A DNA stretch of 64,000 bases from Taenia hydatigena. Its lineage: Eukaryota; Platyhelminthes; Cestoda; Cyclophyllidea; Taeniidae. The stretch is from the NCBI GenBank assembly GCA_036345935.2, contig JADWOT020001826.1:107001-171000 (forward strand). Reading direction: 5' to 3'. Shown here piece by piece: positions 14,601-27,599 of this stretch. Positions within the stretch are counted from its first letter, which is position 1. Each line of letters starts with the position of its first letter. Position numbers and translations under genes: made by a program. A model generated the notes under the pieces. It had not been told where the DNA came from. It did no database searches and saw only the letters and a list, made by a program, of their open reading frames with translations.

Positions 14601-16062
14601 AGTCAAGCGCACAGGCCTTAAATTTGACAATGAGTGCGTTGTCTGGCTTTGGAAGTAAATAACATGAGTTTTTTACGCTAAATGAGGAAGTTTTGGGCTT
14701 GGTTTCAACAGATAGACAAGAGTCCATGCTCACTATTGAGGGCAGCATCAGAGAATGTTTGATTTCAAGATCAGCCATCATGACCGGCGAAATGCATGTA
14801 GGTTAGCCACCCTGAACAAGATGAATATCTGGTAACGAAGCTTTGACAATAGCTTACATATTTAATAGGGTATCCAATGGCTTCATAAATATTTGGAGGA
14901 AAACCTAGTGAAGTCTCTGAAAAATGAATCCGGCAAATGCGCTTTTCCAGACAGATTTTATTGCCTTATGTGCAGAAAGGCGAAAAGTGGCCGCTTCGAA
15001 ATGAACCCCATTTAAGTTCGGCCTCGAAACCATTCATCCACATGATGGTTAGCCTGCTCAATTCGAACCCTTGACCTTTTTTCTGATGTACTTTGAGATT
15101 CTGCATCATTAGCTCCTGCAGCATTTGAAGGAAATGTCACTACTTCAAAAAAACGCCGACTGAGTAGAAATTTGCATTGTGGTGCAGATTAGGAGAACAA
15201 TGCTTAATTCAGTGAGAGGAAAATTCGCAGCGTAGTATGCATCAGCACTAAAAAATTTTCCGTGATGAAAGCAGAATTCGCAGTTTGGATCGGATCACCA
15301 ATGACGAGGAGATTACCACCACGGAGTTCGCTGTGTAGCGTAAATCAATGCTAAAAGTTTCCTTTTGGGAAGGGAGAAGTTTTATGTTGTCGCAGATTAC
15401 TACTTCTAAGCCGCACGCAGTGAGAGCTAAAATCGACGTGCGGTGCAGAGCGCTACTTCAAAATCGCATTCAGAGTTGGAGGGATTCATTGTGAAGTGTA
15501 GATCACCACCGCCTCATCGGCATATGGAGATCCTATTTGTCATGTTCCTCTCGAATTTCCTGTCCTGAAGACCATCTACAACTGTCTTAAAATAGATTCA
15601 TTACTATCTGGCATCCCATTAGCACCACGGTAAAGAGACGTCATGATCTATTAGGTGCGACCTGTGAGTCGTGAGGTACGCTCACGTCTTTTTCATTGAT
15701 TGATCACCTTTATATAATTAAGCGCGTTATAGTCTACAAGTGATTTGACCACGGGATTGAAGTGGATCACAGTGAAAATGAGAACTTTGTGTTCCTTATT
15801 TCCGGGCAGGAAATCAGTCCGTCTTATCTTTAACTCGTTCTTCTAAATGCATATGCTGCTGACTTGTCTAATTCACAATACCCAGCGTTGTTGTCTAATT
15901 CTGCATAGCCTTTGACAAACCAGAATGGGGTTGATCATTCCTTCCCTTTGTAAATTAAACTTTAGCCTGAGTGATAGTGTCAAGGTCCAATTTGTGTGGT
16001 GTCTCTTCTTCGGGTTCCAACGCATAAGATCACGACATTCTAAGCTGTTGGATTAATCAGAG
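11646..16062. other. No recognisable gene
   Basis: AT-rich sequence with frequent stops on all strands and no family resemblance found. The only longer frames (for example 11778-12017 and 12196-12435) have low-information composition and no splice context. The region is the start of the spacer between the two duplication arms. Confidence 0.5.
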
Positions 16063-17030
16063 GTGGTCACTTGGCCATCACCAAGCATAATTGAAAGGGC
16101 CAAGAACTATGACAGTAATTGCTACGCCAATGCAGTTCTGCACTCTCTAAAAGCTATGGGACAAATCATGGCTTATTTGTATCGCCACTACTGTGATGAC
16201 GATGAAGTTAATTTTCTGTTCATATCATGTTTTAACACCTTTTGTGCACTTTTTGCTCTTCGAAGGCTATAAGGTGCGAATGATGCATAAAACGCTTTGA
16301 GTGGCATTGCCAACGATAAATTCATCCACCCAGTGTCAGGTGAGTTTGATGTGATGGAAGGCATTGGGCTGAGAGCAACATGATTGAGTTGATTTATCTG
16401 CGACTTTTGTTCCCTTTTAGTTGTCTACAGATCCCTGTAACTTGATCGACATAAGGGTGCACATGAATATCTCTTGGCTTTGCTCAACTTCAGGAAAGAA
16501 AATGCAGACGTGGTAAAGAAAGAGCGTCCCTTTAACTCTCTCAATTACAGTTTCATTTAAAAGCTCTGTGTTGGTCAAACAGCGATGGGGGTAGGTTCGG
16601 TGCTATCCATCTTTCTTACTCGCCCATCGTGCACACCACCATGCAACGTTGCCCAGTTTTGCTTGCAAAACGGTGCTGTGTTGGTAATGCAGTCTCCAAG
16701 TCACGTGGTCACGTCTGAATCGAGGACGTTGCAAGTATTATTTCATAGCTACTACTCAGATAGCGAATTAAATTTACACTCCGCTGACCATACATTTTAC
16801 TGTAGGGGAATTTGGCATGATACACGGGAGATAAGTGCTTCGTAATGGAAAAGCATGCGCGTGCAGCGTCTGCCAGAATCCACAGTCGGCCACCAGACTC
16901 ACTCGCATCCATCGATTTGCCTCCCATTCTCATTGTCCAATCAAACAGGCTTAATTTAGCATCTATGTCTAGGGACTTACAATGCCACAAGTCATACACA
17001 GTTTCGACGTCGAATCAGTTTAGATGAATA
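16063..17030 (+). pseudogene. USP36/42-like ubiquitin-specific protease remnant, copy 1
   Basis: Ubiquitin-specific proteases remove ubiquitin with a Cys-His-Asp active site. The Cys box is readable near 16105-16150 as KNYDSNCYANAVLHSL, so the catalytic Cys codon survives at 16120. Next comes an FCALFAL...IHPVS stretch, which matches the family pattern between the Cys box and the Gln/Asp box. A plausible 81-base intron runs 16340-16420 (GTGAGT...CTTTTAG). RHKGAHEYLLALL follows from 16447, corresponding to the family QEDAHEFL box. A CxxC knuckle (CSVC) lies at 16862-16873, and PPILIVQ follows in another frame at about 16920. In-frame stops at 16270, 16288 and 16438 and at least one frameshift before the knuckle make it non-functional. 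The catalytic His box is not seen. USP36/42 type is inferred from box spacing; another USP class is possible. Confidence 0.75.
16340..16420 (+). other. Putative short intron in the USP remnant
   Basis: CAG|GTGAGT at the left edge and a pyrimidine-rich CCCTTTTAG at the right edge, 81 bases. It sits between two recognisable USP boxes, so this is a decayed intron-containing gene and not a processed retrocopy. Confidence 0.55.
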
Positions 17031-20000
17031 TAAGTGTAGAACGCATAAATCAGTGCCGGCTGTATGATTATTTAAAGAGGTTTTTGTTGCTTTCGGCCTG
17101 GCATCAACTTTCACAATTATCATTCTGCTAGATTCAGTTAAAAGAATCGGGAGTTAAACCACCTTATAGACATTCCATCCGCTTTCAGCACCAGTCCACC
17201 CATGGCTGACTAGTGTTCGTCACCTGTAGAACGTGACCTATACGCCACCGTCAACCACCGTGGTGAGAACCCACAGTGCAGATACTAAATGGCCTTCATC
17301 AGACGTCTTACAATCAATGGTTGTCACAGCAATGTAATAATAAGCCCGCTACTTTCTCGCATTACTTCGTGTTTTAGAGAACATGGACTCAACCTTTGAC
17401 TCATTTGCTTTTTTAATGCGAATAGCTGACAAAAGTGAAGTAAGGCCACGTACTATGAGAAAAGCTCGCATCCTGTTTTACAAATGGATTAGTAGTCTCA
17501 ATCGATTCCCATACCATGCGAGTGAATGCACTTTGACCATCTCGCCCCCCCCCCCATTTCTTGTAAATCTTAAAAGACCATGCGATAAATCGAGCACTTG
17601 TGCGGAAAAGGCATGAAGGCACCCTTGCATCTGGATAAAGTGAAGTAACATAGGTGAATTCGACCTAACGTTTTAACAATTAATCTCTTGTAATTTAAAG
17701 CAGGCGTAAATATATGGTCTGAAGTATTTCATTTTCCCATGTTGGAGTGTCCTTGCGGCAGTGGCAGCTACAGCGATTGTGTATTCTTGGCTTATATGAT
17801 TGCTTAAGTTTCAGTTTCTCACTAACTATCCTCAAGGGTAGGTGATCAGCATGTTACGGAAGACTTTCTTATGGAAATTAGGATGCGTTTTTCAATATTG
17901 CGTTCAATTTTCCTTGCTATACAAAATGCAATTAAATTTGGTGGTTTTTCCTCTCGGATGGGAAAAACTGATTTATAGTGACTTGAATGGCTTTGCAACC
18001 TCATTTTTAGTAACCTCTTCAGACAGATGGGTCACTTTTCTTAGCAGATGCAAAAGAATTCGTCCATGTGGCAATGCGGTGGATCTGCATCCTCCAGGAC
18101 CGATCTGCATTGTAAGAAATAGTCTTTGCCTTAAGCCACTTTAGGTAAAAAACTTAGTTCAACACGCAAATGCTTAATTTCGCATTCCTATCCCTTGTTT
18201 TTTACTTAAATTTGACTGATTAAACAAGAATTTCCTTATTTGCGGTCTATGAACTGGAACGGTGATCTTGGCTATACTAGCTTCAAACATACTCCTTTTG
18301 CATAACAAATGTAGACATGGCATGACCAACCCCTTCCATGGGGGGAATTCAGCATAGACTAGTAGACCGATTTTGCCATCTGAAGCACACCACAAGGTCC
18401 ACCTTCCATAAAGCAAGACCCATTTTGATTGATGAAGGCAGTAACACCATAAACTACCCTGTTCAGAAGGCAGAGTTTTTCCTTAGGCAATCACTGTTTA
18501 TCACAGCATAATGAGCTCGTGCAAAGGTACACTAACTGCCGCATACGAAGATGGACTTACGCACTAACTAAGTGAACGTCTGCCATCAATGAGGCAAGCG
18601 TTGGAAACGGTGGTGAAGAATACGAAGGCTGATGCGAAATGTGTATGCAAGGGTGCACCTGTTCGGTGAGAGAGACTCAGCCAACGAAGACCCCTCGACG
18701 AAACAGTTGTCATCTGTCTGTGTGCTGGGAGAGCCGTACCCTCCTGATCCTCGTCCTCCGTCCAATCTACTACAAATGCAAAAAATGATCTCTGCAAATT
18801 TCATCGACATCCTCCAAGGAGGCGGACACTAAGGTAGGAGATGAGTGTTGAATCGAATGCCCATGAAGCTGTTTTACTGATAATAAAGGCATTTTGCCAA
18901 GCATTTAAGCGAAAGAGGAAATCTTTGCCTAAGACAATATATTGAGTTGTGAATTTGATGTGTGGGCATTGACTGAGAAATGGTAATAAGTAAATGGATT
19001 GTGGTGGCAGTTGAGCTCGCTCTAGTCGAACACTTGAAAGTTAGTGGTATTTATGAGGAACGAACAAGTAAATAAAAGCGCACTCTTTTAGACTGTTTTA
19101 CGACTTGGTATATAAACATAAATGCACAGAAAATTTAAATGCAAACTTTGCCTTGGATTTACGGGCAAGCACAGCATGCAGGAGACCTCTTTTCCAGCGA
19201 GACAACAGTCGCACGCAAATTCGCTCGTCTATCTGTATTATGAGGTATGTTTTCGAAAAATGCTGCATAATTCCTCGTGTCACAATCGCTTCTACCAAAA
19301 GGATAAGGCAAAAAGCCCCTGCTGTTGAAATTTGACCGCCTAAATCTACTGCCAATTAGAAAGCAGCATTCCGCGGCCCTACTCTTCCACATTTGGAAAA
19401 TTTGATGCAAACAGACTCGACCAACCCAAACATTCTCTATTGCTATTAAGATGAATATATAGCGCTGTTAAAAAAGCGAATGTCCTCTTCGTCAGAAACA
19501 CATGCTGGAATGAACTTCTATTGCTGCGGCTTTGCTCTTACACCCTTTAAGTGATCAGAACACGCCAGCTGCACAGTTATTAAATCGCATCCTTGCGTAG
19601 ACTTGGTTGGTAACGAAGCATGAAAACGAAACAACAACTCGTCACAAAATTTCAGGCATCTACAAGATCCGAAGGAAATATTTTAGGAGGAGAGATGTGG
19701 TTTGATCTATACAACTCGGTGTCATTTAATAAACAATGCAATGATCAAGGCACTGCGATGGAAGTTCTTATTTGACAGAACTTCGTTGTCTCTCTACACA
19801 TGCGTCCCTTGTTTTGTCGGTGGAGCAGAGGCTGGATTTGGTGTCCATGCTGTCTTATGTTCCGCACCGCGGATGCGCGATGGAAATGAAGTGAATTTCC
19901 ATTACAATTTCCTCCTCTCAGTAATTGTCAAGCACCGGTATTTTCTTGCTCATCACCTCTTTTGTTCATGCTACTTCTGCTCTCGTTGTGGTATTTCGCG

Positions 20001-23000
20001 TATGGCAGATAGAAGGGGATGTGGGACCTCAGCCTAGTAGGAAGACTTACCTGGAGTGAGCGATGTTGGACTCGATGCTGGTAACCGTACCCCAATCCAT
20101 CATTTGCAGCAACGGCATCGACGTTGTCCACTCCTTTGTCATTCGCATCAGTGAAAGTGACCGACATGTGTTCGAACTCGAGAATTTTAAGCAGCTTTCT
20201 GCATGAGTGGATCAACGTGAATGAGAATGTTTAATTTCACTTGTGTGGGTTTGAACCGTCTGCATTATCAGATATTATGTCTTACGGCACGGGTATGAAG
20301 TCGTCTGATGTTCTTTGCTGTGGCAAGTTCAGTTTTTTGTTCATTTGTCATCCTACTTCACTTTTGGCTGTTCGAAAAGTCGCGCTCAGCTCTTTTTAAT
20401 TTGACTGAGTGATTTTATTCCTTATATCCTTCTTGTTTGTCCATTTAGAAATAAATTCCTGATACGCTGTATCTCTTTGCCCCACCACTAGTGGGTATTC
20501 ACGAATTCGTCGAAGTTTTGGTCCTCATCTTCTCCGTAGACTCGTTAGCCGTGGGGCAATGACAAGGAGTCCCAAAGGCTTCAACTTGTTTATCTATCAT
20601 TTCTCGCTAGAGCATGGTGCAATGGAGTCATTTAATCTTGCTTGCCATTTGGCCAATTGATAGTTTAGTAGCGTTTGTGCGCAAAGTAACGAACCAGAGA
20701 AAATGCTCTCATGTATTGGATTAAATGCCCTCAAAATATCTACATTCCCTGCTGATCGCAGAATTGTTAGCTGTGACAAATCCGTGAGTGTACGGAGCGC
20801 AATACGTGACAGGAATTGCTATGTTGTGGGAAGGTAAATATTAAGAGCTAAGCTGTATTTAGAGGCAGAACTTTTGTAAGCCACTGCTCTTAACGACTAG
20901 AGTAACACCTGCTAGTGTGCCTTTCTAAACATTTTGTTTCTTGGAGATTGATCTAAACCGATGTGTCGCACAATTTGGCGCTACTCAACAGACTGTTGAT
21001 TGATCTTCATCTTTTTTTAAACCCTTACCAACTTTGTAAAGTATCATATTTGCCTGAGGGTAAGCAATCTGTTGAATCTTAAGCATTCTACCCTGCTCCG
21101 GCTTTTAAATTAAAATGATTTCTTAGGTTTTTGGTGCTCTAGCACGAGGTCTTGGATGTCACCTCTTTGCGTTTGCATGGGTGTCATCGGATTATTTGGC
21201 TTTTGACCCCACAAAAGTTGAATTCTATGCTTTTCTATGCCCCTGTTGTGTTGCATGTCTATCACCTTGTGTGATTGCAGTAGATTCAGCGCAGCCCTAC
21301 GGGAATTTGCGAACCATGCACCGACTATTTCTGAATCATTTTGTCGGCGGCTGTATTCCATGCAAAATTTCGGCACCACTGCTAAGTTGGTCAGTGAAGT
21401 ACGGAAATGAGTGCTGGTGTAAGGCTATGGCCTTAGGATTTTCGACAAGATTCTTGCTGAATCAGCGGAATTTGTCGATTTGTCGGCTTTTAATGCAACA
21501 AATTGTGAAAAGGGCAGATTTTTAGGGAACGACGATCTAAATAGTTCGCGAATTACGATAGTCAGGGGCACAAAACTCCTTCCTACCCATCTGATACGTT
21601 ATCAAAAACAACGCTTCTGAATTCTGTGCCACTTCAATAAAATGGCTTAGTGTATCTTAACATGACAAAACAGTCTACTAAATTTTATTCGCCATCCAAC
21701 TATTCTGGATAAATGCCCATTTAAAACGCATCAATTCGTTTTAATTTTTGGCACATTTAAATTGACATTGCATTCTGGATACCCATTAAACCATAAAATT
21801 GTCAAGATGAATTTAAATTCCCTCTCTTTAGAAACAATGAAAACTGAGAAAACCGGGTTTAATGTGCCAAATAGACACAGACATTAAACAGCTAAAAGAG
21901 GCAAATCTTATCTAGTGCTCTTCTAAGTTAAGCGACGCAATTCCTCATCCTTTGCACGAAGCACCTTCATGTTCGTGTCCTTCTTTAACTCCGTGTAACC
22001 GGGTCCATCCGCAATATTTATCGAACCACTGACTGTAGTAAGTGAATATGGAACATGGAATTATGAATTGGAGTTCGATTACAGGTTGAGCAATTCACTT
22101 ATAAAATTCTGCCACAAATTCATTCTTACAGCCGTCAGCATAGGTACGTCAAAATATAGATGCTGACTTAGGAACGTTCGTGTTCAGAGTCGACAGTGGA
22201 ATCTATGAATCTTTAAAAGTAACCATCAAGCGACACAGAGCTAATTAAGTCATTACCAGTGCCTTCAAGAGACGCTCAATCGGTGCATGTTTTGCACGGG
22301 AAATGGCGTCAACTTCATTTGGACTATGGGAAAGCCAAAACAAAGTAGTTATTATAAGTAACCCTAAAGCCTTTAGTCGAAATCAACCAAGCAAGATGTA
22401 ATGTTTTAAGCACTAAGCAATGCAAAGAAATGTGTTGGACAGATCGACACTGGATTCTCTTGGAGCGAGTAAAAAGTTTTCATGTGGATAGGTCATCTAC
22501 TGACACAATTGCTTTCCCGCATTGGGGATGGTTCCACGCAAATCATAGGTCAGTAGGCGTTTCAATTGCAAGGAAAGCTACTTCTTATTCCTCCATGAGC
22601 GGCCATGACTTGAGTTTGTCACCCTTTCTCTTCAAGACTTCCTCAGAGATAGAGGAGAAGGTAGAAGGAGCAAAGCAGGCCAAATCCACTATCGTGCGGA
22701 ACAGCTTGGATCACGGGAGATAGTTCAAGTAAGCCTGTGCATTTTCCCACTTCATCTAACTGCTTAGGGATGGAATAGCAGCAGCCTCAACAATCAACAC
22801 GAAGTCGTTTAAATTGTATTCGCATACATGTTCGCCTATTAAACGTAAGTGCAGAGCATTTTTGATAATTTATTGGCACTTCCATATAGTCGTGGGCCAA
22901 ATTTCTTTGTCTTAATTGCACAGTGTTTCCTAATGCACCCACACCATCACAAAGTAGATGAATTTATCAAATCGAAACAATCAACGATAAATCTGTCTGC

Positions 23001-24800
23001 TGCACTACTTTAATAATGCTCATCTGGCAAGAGAGACACTTCACTCACCTAGTTTTATGAAAGGCATCAGTGCCTAATTGCCAATATTGTTAAAGTTTTG
23101 CGGGATCATTCTTATCACCTCCTGCCATTAAATCAGTCACAGACGGTGGAACATGCAGAAGTAATGTGATTGTCTTAACTGCCTTGTTATACACTCTTAT
23201 GAGTTAGCTAATGTGCAGGAGTCAGCGATGCTTAGAACAGCGTGTTCTGCATCAATTAGACTCGAAAGAGTATTCTGCCGAGAGAATATGTCACCAATCT
23301 CGAATGATCATGTCGAAGGTTTGACATCGAACTCTGCATTCATTACAGCTGGTGAATATGCATTTGCTGATTTAGCCACCGTAGTCTCCTCTACTGCCTT
23401 GGTCATAATGTCTGCGTGAAATTTCGCGTAAGACTGTGCGCATTGACTAGTTACAACGCCACAACTTCACATAAAAACAAAAGCCTCCAGAAAGTGAAGG
23501 TGAAAGCTATTTTGCAACAGTGAGCGTGCGCCCCATGAGCTAACATCAATTAGCAGTACAGTTGGAAGCACGCGTGCACGGATTGTGAATGCAAGTTATT
23601 TCTCAAAAGAGAAATGTCCCTTCAACTCTGCCTCGAGTTGTTGGCAAATTCCATCACGCATGGAGACGTTGCATTGGCAATCGGTATGTTAACTTCTTAT
23701 CCTTACACTGTTCAGTACACCTGAAGAACTATTCGCTAACTGAGAGCATTGCCCAAAGATGGCGAAAATTTCTCAGCATAGAAACTGCTAAAGTGCGCAA
23801 GAGACGGCTTAGCTGCTTTTACTAATTTGTACTTTGATACATTGCATCACAACACCTTGCATTATGTCACATCTCAGTCAAATCAACTTGATGCGGCTGA
23901 CTTCTTTTCTTGCTATCATGTCTGATGCTTACCTTCCTTGGCATTCTAGCTCTTTACTTCCATAGCTTCTTCAAATGTTCTTTAATTTTGTGGTGAATAG
24001 GATTTTGTTCATCTTCATACCCTTTAACATGGAACAAACATCAAACAAATCAGTTTTCGTAAAGAGCGTTGCATTCGAATTCCGTTTAATTGGTCAACAA
24101 CAACCAAAGTACAGCATCTATTAATACATAAAGTAAATGTAACACGACAAAATCTAATGCATTTGGTAAATTTCTGGGAGACAAAGCGTGTTGGTGAGTC
24201 GCAAGGCGTGTTCAATGCCGAGCTGTTTGACATAACCGGGATGATTTTATCAGACCTTAATTATCTCCTTTCTGTCTCACCATGGCCGCAGATGACATCT
24301 TCCTACCCTAATTCCAAAGCCAATGCTGATGCAGCAACACTAATGATTAGTCGCCCCAAGCTTATGTGTTGCAAGCATCCAAACGCCTCTTGTCCGAAAT
24401 CACAGGCATCAGGGACATTTCTCTTTTGCGCATTTATGTTTTGCCCATTTTTCTGTACTACCCTATAAATGTTTTCACAGTTTAGCAATCCTAGATCAGG
24501 TTAAAATAGGAACTGGCTTTAACACGCAGTCATAATGTATGGATTCGCATGGCTAAATAATTTCATCGTGATGCTCAATCCGCCACTAACTAAACATAAA
24601 TCGTGCAAGTCTACCCTCTGCCCACTAACCCATAAATATCTTGCATGCGTTTGGCAGCTAACATTCATTCAATTGCTTTGATGCCTAGATAATTTATATC
24701 TGCCTTTTTTAATTGGGTTTGAGCAGGGCATAATGGAACAGAAGAAGCTTTAAGGTCCTCTCAGCACTAATGACAAACCGATGCTTTCCAATTTGTGCAG
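17031..24800. other. No secure gene; a few exon-like frames and a C homopolymer
   Basis: A run of 11 C is at 17545-17555. On the minus strand, a frame covering 20215 down to 20053 ends at a perfect CAG|GTAAGT donor and could be an exon of unknown identity. Overlapping frames on both strands at 21110-21525 (89 and 114 codons) match no family I know. A Lys/Cys-containing plus-strand frame at about 18569-18664 runs into a stop. Nothing here is supported enough to call as a gene. Confidence 0.45.
20053..20215 (-). other. Possible orphan exon with consensus 5' splice site
   Basis: The minus-strand frame is acidic and Asp/Asn-rich (VTFTDANDKGVDNVDAV) and runs directly into CAG|GTAAGT, the full metazoan donor consensus. 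The product is not recognised. No acceptor or partner exon was identified, and a second frame is also open across part of it, so the reading frame is uncertain. Confidence 0.25.
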
Positions 24801-25046
24801 ACCTTGGCTTTATTTGAGAACGTGCAACTTAAAGCAGTCAACTCTTACACAGTGCACATGAGGTATGATCCACCATCTCAGACCCTAGGCGACATTGCTG
24901 GCTATATCGTCGGTTGGTATCTCGACAATAGATGGCAGGGCAAAATTTATGTTTTCTCAAGCCAAAGCTACAACTGTACAAATTTGTTGTTAGGACATAC
25001 CGTTTCTGCCCACATTAGAGCACTCACGCAAAAGGGCTTCCGTTGA
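24801..25046 (+). CDS. Fibronectin type III domain exon (partial, possibly dead)
   Basis: An acceptor-like CCAATTTGTGCAG ends at 24800. The following 81 codons read as most of one fibronectin III domain. YTVHMRYDPPSQTLGDIAGY corresponds to the B strand, PP turn and C strand (family pattern V-W-PP...G-I-GY-V-W). IVGW comes next, and CTNLLLGHTVSAHIRALTQ corresponds to the L-PGT-Y-V-V-A region of the E-F strands. The usual Trp of the B strand is Tyr here. FN3 domains are extracellular adhesion or binding modules of cell-surface receptors and secreted proteins. The frame ends in TGA at 25044 with no clear donor, so this is either a truncated remnant or a last exon. No neighbouring exon of the same gene was recognised, and the parent protein cannot be named. 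Confidence 0.6.
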   Translation, partial: TLALFENVQLKAVNSYTVHMRYDPPSQTLGDIAGYIVGWYLDNRWQGKIYVFSSQSYNCTNLLLGHTVSAHIRALTQKGFR

Positions 25047-27094
25047 AGCATAAACACACCAGCAACTTAAGTAAACTACTGAGTGTGACTGCACCACGTT
25101 CGAAAGGAGGTGAGTCCCTTTTACTCACTTTATAAATCATTGATCTACTGGTTAAAAGTGACTAAACTTGAACAATAGAAGTCGACAACCAAAATAATTC
25201 GGTATGCAAATTCGCATTACCCTCTGCCATGAAATAGACTACTGAGTTAAGCAGGTGGGTCTAGCAAGGCAGTGCAAATTGCCTCATCATGCGAAGTCGA
25301 TTATCAATGCGAAGCGAATTCTTCGTTTCGCGCTGAGTAGGAATTAGAATATGCTACGACCAAGCAACCTGCAACAACTCCCTCAACTACCACAACTAAC
25401 CTGTCTGCCTCCTCTGCTTTAGACACTTCAGGCCCATTCGCTTCCATAACTTATGAGTCAGTGTAAACTATTGTCTGCTTCACCTGCTGCGAATTACGAA
25501 GCGTTGAGTTTGCCTATCAAGTCCGCTGTTTGCTTTATTCCAGGCTCAATTGGTTTAGAGGATTGTTGGGGCAGCAATGGTCCGGTTTGCTTAACAATCA
25601 AGTGACGAACCACGACAACTCTCCTATCATTAAAAACAACACTTGACAATTCAGTTTATCCTTGTTTGTGAGAGACCTGGTGATTGATTATTAGAATAAT
25701 TGTTTCCTATCGTATGATGGAAAGAATGCCTTTGATTTCAGAAGACCTCTTCTGTTTAAAACCTAAGAGCTTTACCTGCATGGATGCCTATAAGAATGCA
25801 TTAGGAATCGTCCCGAGGATTTTGCTTGTTCCTGCTTGTCTGGTTATTCCCTTAGCTACAAATTAAGTACAATAGCAATCAGTCCAAGTCAAGTACCAAA
25901 TGGTCAAACGGCATTCGAAACGCACTTTGAATCAAACCTACACCCAGCATGCGTCTCGGCCCAGTATTTTGTTGGTCAACAGAGAAGTAAACGCTTGCAT
26001 GTTTATCAGTTGGACCATTCTCCCTAGTGCCTGGATCCACTAACCGATTGCTCCGGTGCGAATTTAACAGGAATGAGGGCACTTTCTGCATAAAACCCAG
26101 ATTGTGACGAAATGTGGCAGTAATCTTCAAATCTTCATACAACATTGTGTTTAATTACTTTAAGTAGCCTGTAAAAACTTATTGTTGGCCCCTTTACTGT
26201 GCTGATTGCTAGATTTTGCCTTTTAATACAGCCCTTATCGTACCATAAAACAGCAGTCAAGAACCTGAAAAAAATAAAGAAAAGTGTGGGCATTGGATGC
26301 GGTATTCCTTTCGCCAACTATTCTTATCCTTGTTGCATTGTACTCTTAGTAGGAATGGTAATGACGGTCTTAAATCTTCAAAAGTGTTTTCGCTTAAGCT
26401 TATGTTTCTAGAGGACGTGCCTTACGTAGGTTGTCATTTTCGCACCTTATCTTAACGAAATATGTTTAGCTGAAGGGCGCGTAGTTTAACAATTAAAAAT
26501 TAAGACGATGCTTTGTCGACACCTATGTTGCTAGCCGGGTTGCATTAAAGCATCAAGCTTGGAATTCCATTCCGGAAATCCGAACACGCTTTCTGGAGTA
26601 ACGGACTACTGGAATTGTATGACTCCCAAAGGCAAAAATGCTTACATACAGATTATGTAGGCTTGTAATGAATGACTCAAATTGATTCTGACTATGTGGC
26701 TAAACTTCATCAATCTGCTGCCAGCTTTCAGTCTCTTCGAATATTCCTCTATCGTTGACACCGTCAAAACGTAAACACCCCATTGTAAAAGAGTTATTTG
26801 CAGTTGGATTCGGACATTGATTTATCATTTCGTAAAAGCGCTTTGGAATTTTATAATGCCGCTTTAAAATGCAGTCATTAAAACCTCTTTCGGACGTCCC
26901 ATTATTCTATCCAATCGCTATACTATCATTGGAAAATCAGAACATTTGTGATTGGAACGTCAAACCTAATTTAGAGTAAGAACACAACTGCTTAAATAGC
27001 GATCGAAAGAAGCTAGTCGCATTTTACGCATTGCTAGTGACGAATAATAATTTCGACCCTCGATTAACGAAAATGGCATGAGTTTGGCATGAGT
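25047..27094. other. No recognisable gene
   Basis: Short frames only (for example 25684-25866, 25879-26145 minus, 26199-26411), with no domain, splice pair or second copy seen. The right edge abuts arm B of the inverted duplication. Confidence 0.5.
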
Positions 27095-27374
27095 TCTTTC
27101 CATTTTACGACATTATTCCGTTTTTCTTTCAGCCACTATCCCCGCAACTGAGTTTAGCAACCGCGTAGCTTTGAAAGAGAGGGCACACTTTTTTCTTCAT
27201 CATCTAGAATTACTTCGCCAATCTTGTTGGTTAATTTGTGATAAATAAATGCAGTGCAAACTTAAATAAAAATTTTCGGCCATAACAGAGGGAGCAATTA
27301 GACATCTAGAAAATTGCCTGATGAATACGTATAAGTAAAATACAAAAGTAAGTCAGAAAATCCAAAGCCACACA

Positions 27375-27380
27375 TTTATT
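27375..27380 (-). terminator. Poly(A) signal AATAAA of the peptide gene
   Basis: A canonical AATAAA on the minus strand, about 220 bases past the stop codon of the peptide gene. The aligned position in the dead copy (about 11355-11370) reads TAATGG, so the signal is lost there. Confidence 0.5.
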
Positions 27381-27599
27381 GCACCATTTCACAGTAAACA
27401 GCACACATTTGAGTAATTTAGTCATAGTAAATCAAATGATCTGAGTAAGAAATTAGACTGAGGCATAATGTAAGGTTCTGTCATTTTCCGGATAGACAAT
27501 AATCTAACCATATTAGTGAGCACAAATGGGTGAGATAAGTGTATAGGCGTAGGTTCTTGCATGCAGCCGAATAAATGCCTTTCACATGCCAAAAACTAC

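Noticed and set aside
15040..15075. tRNA T-arm-like GGTTCGAATT on the minus strand
   Set aside because: The flanking bases do not pair into a T-stem and no acceptor or anticodon arm could be drawn.
24440..24480. Mariner-like inverted-terminal-repeat sequence (minus TATAGGGTAGTACAGAAAAA)
   Set aside because: No matching opposite end and no transposase frame were found, so a single end resemblance is too weak.
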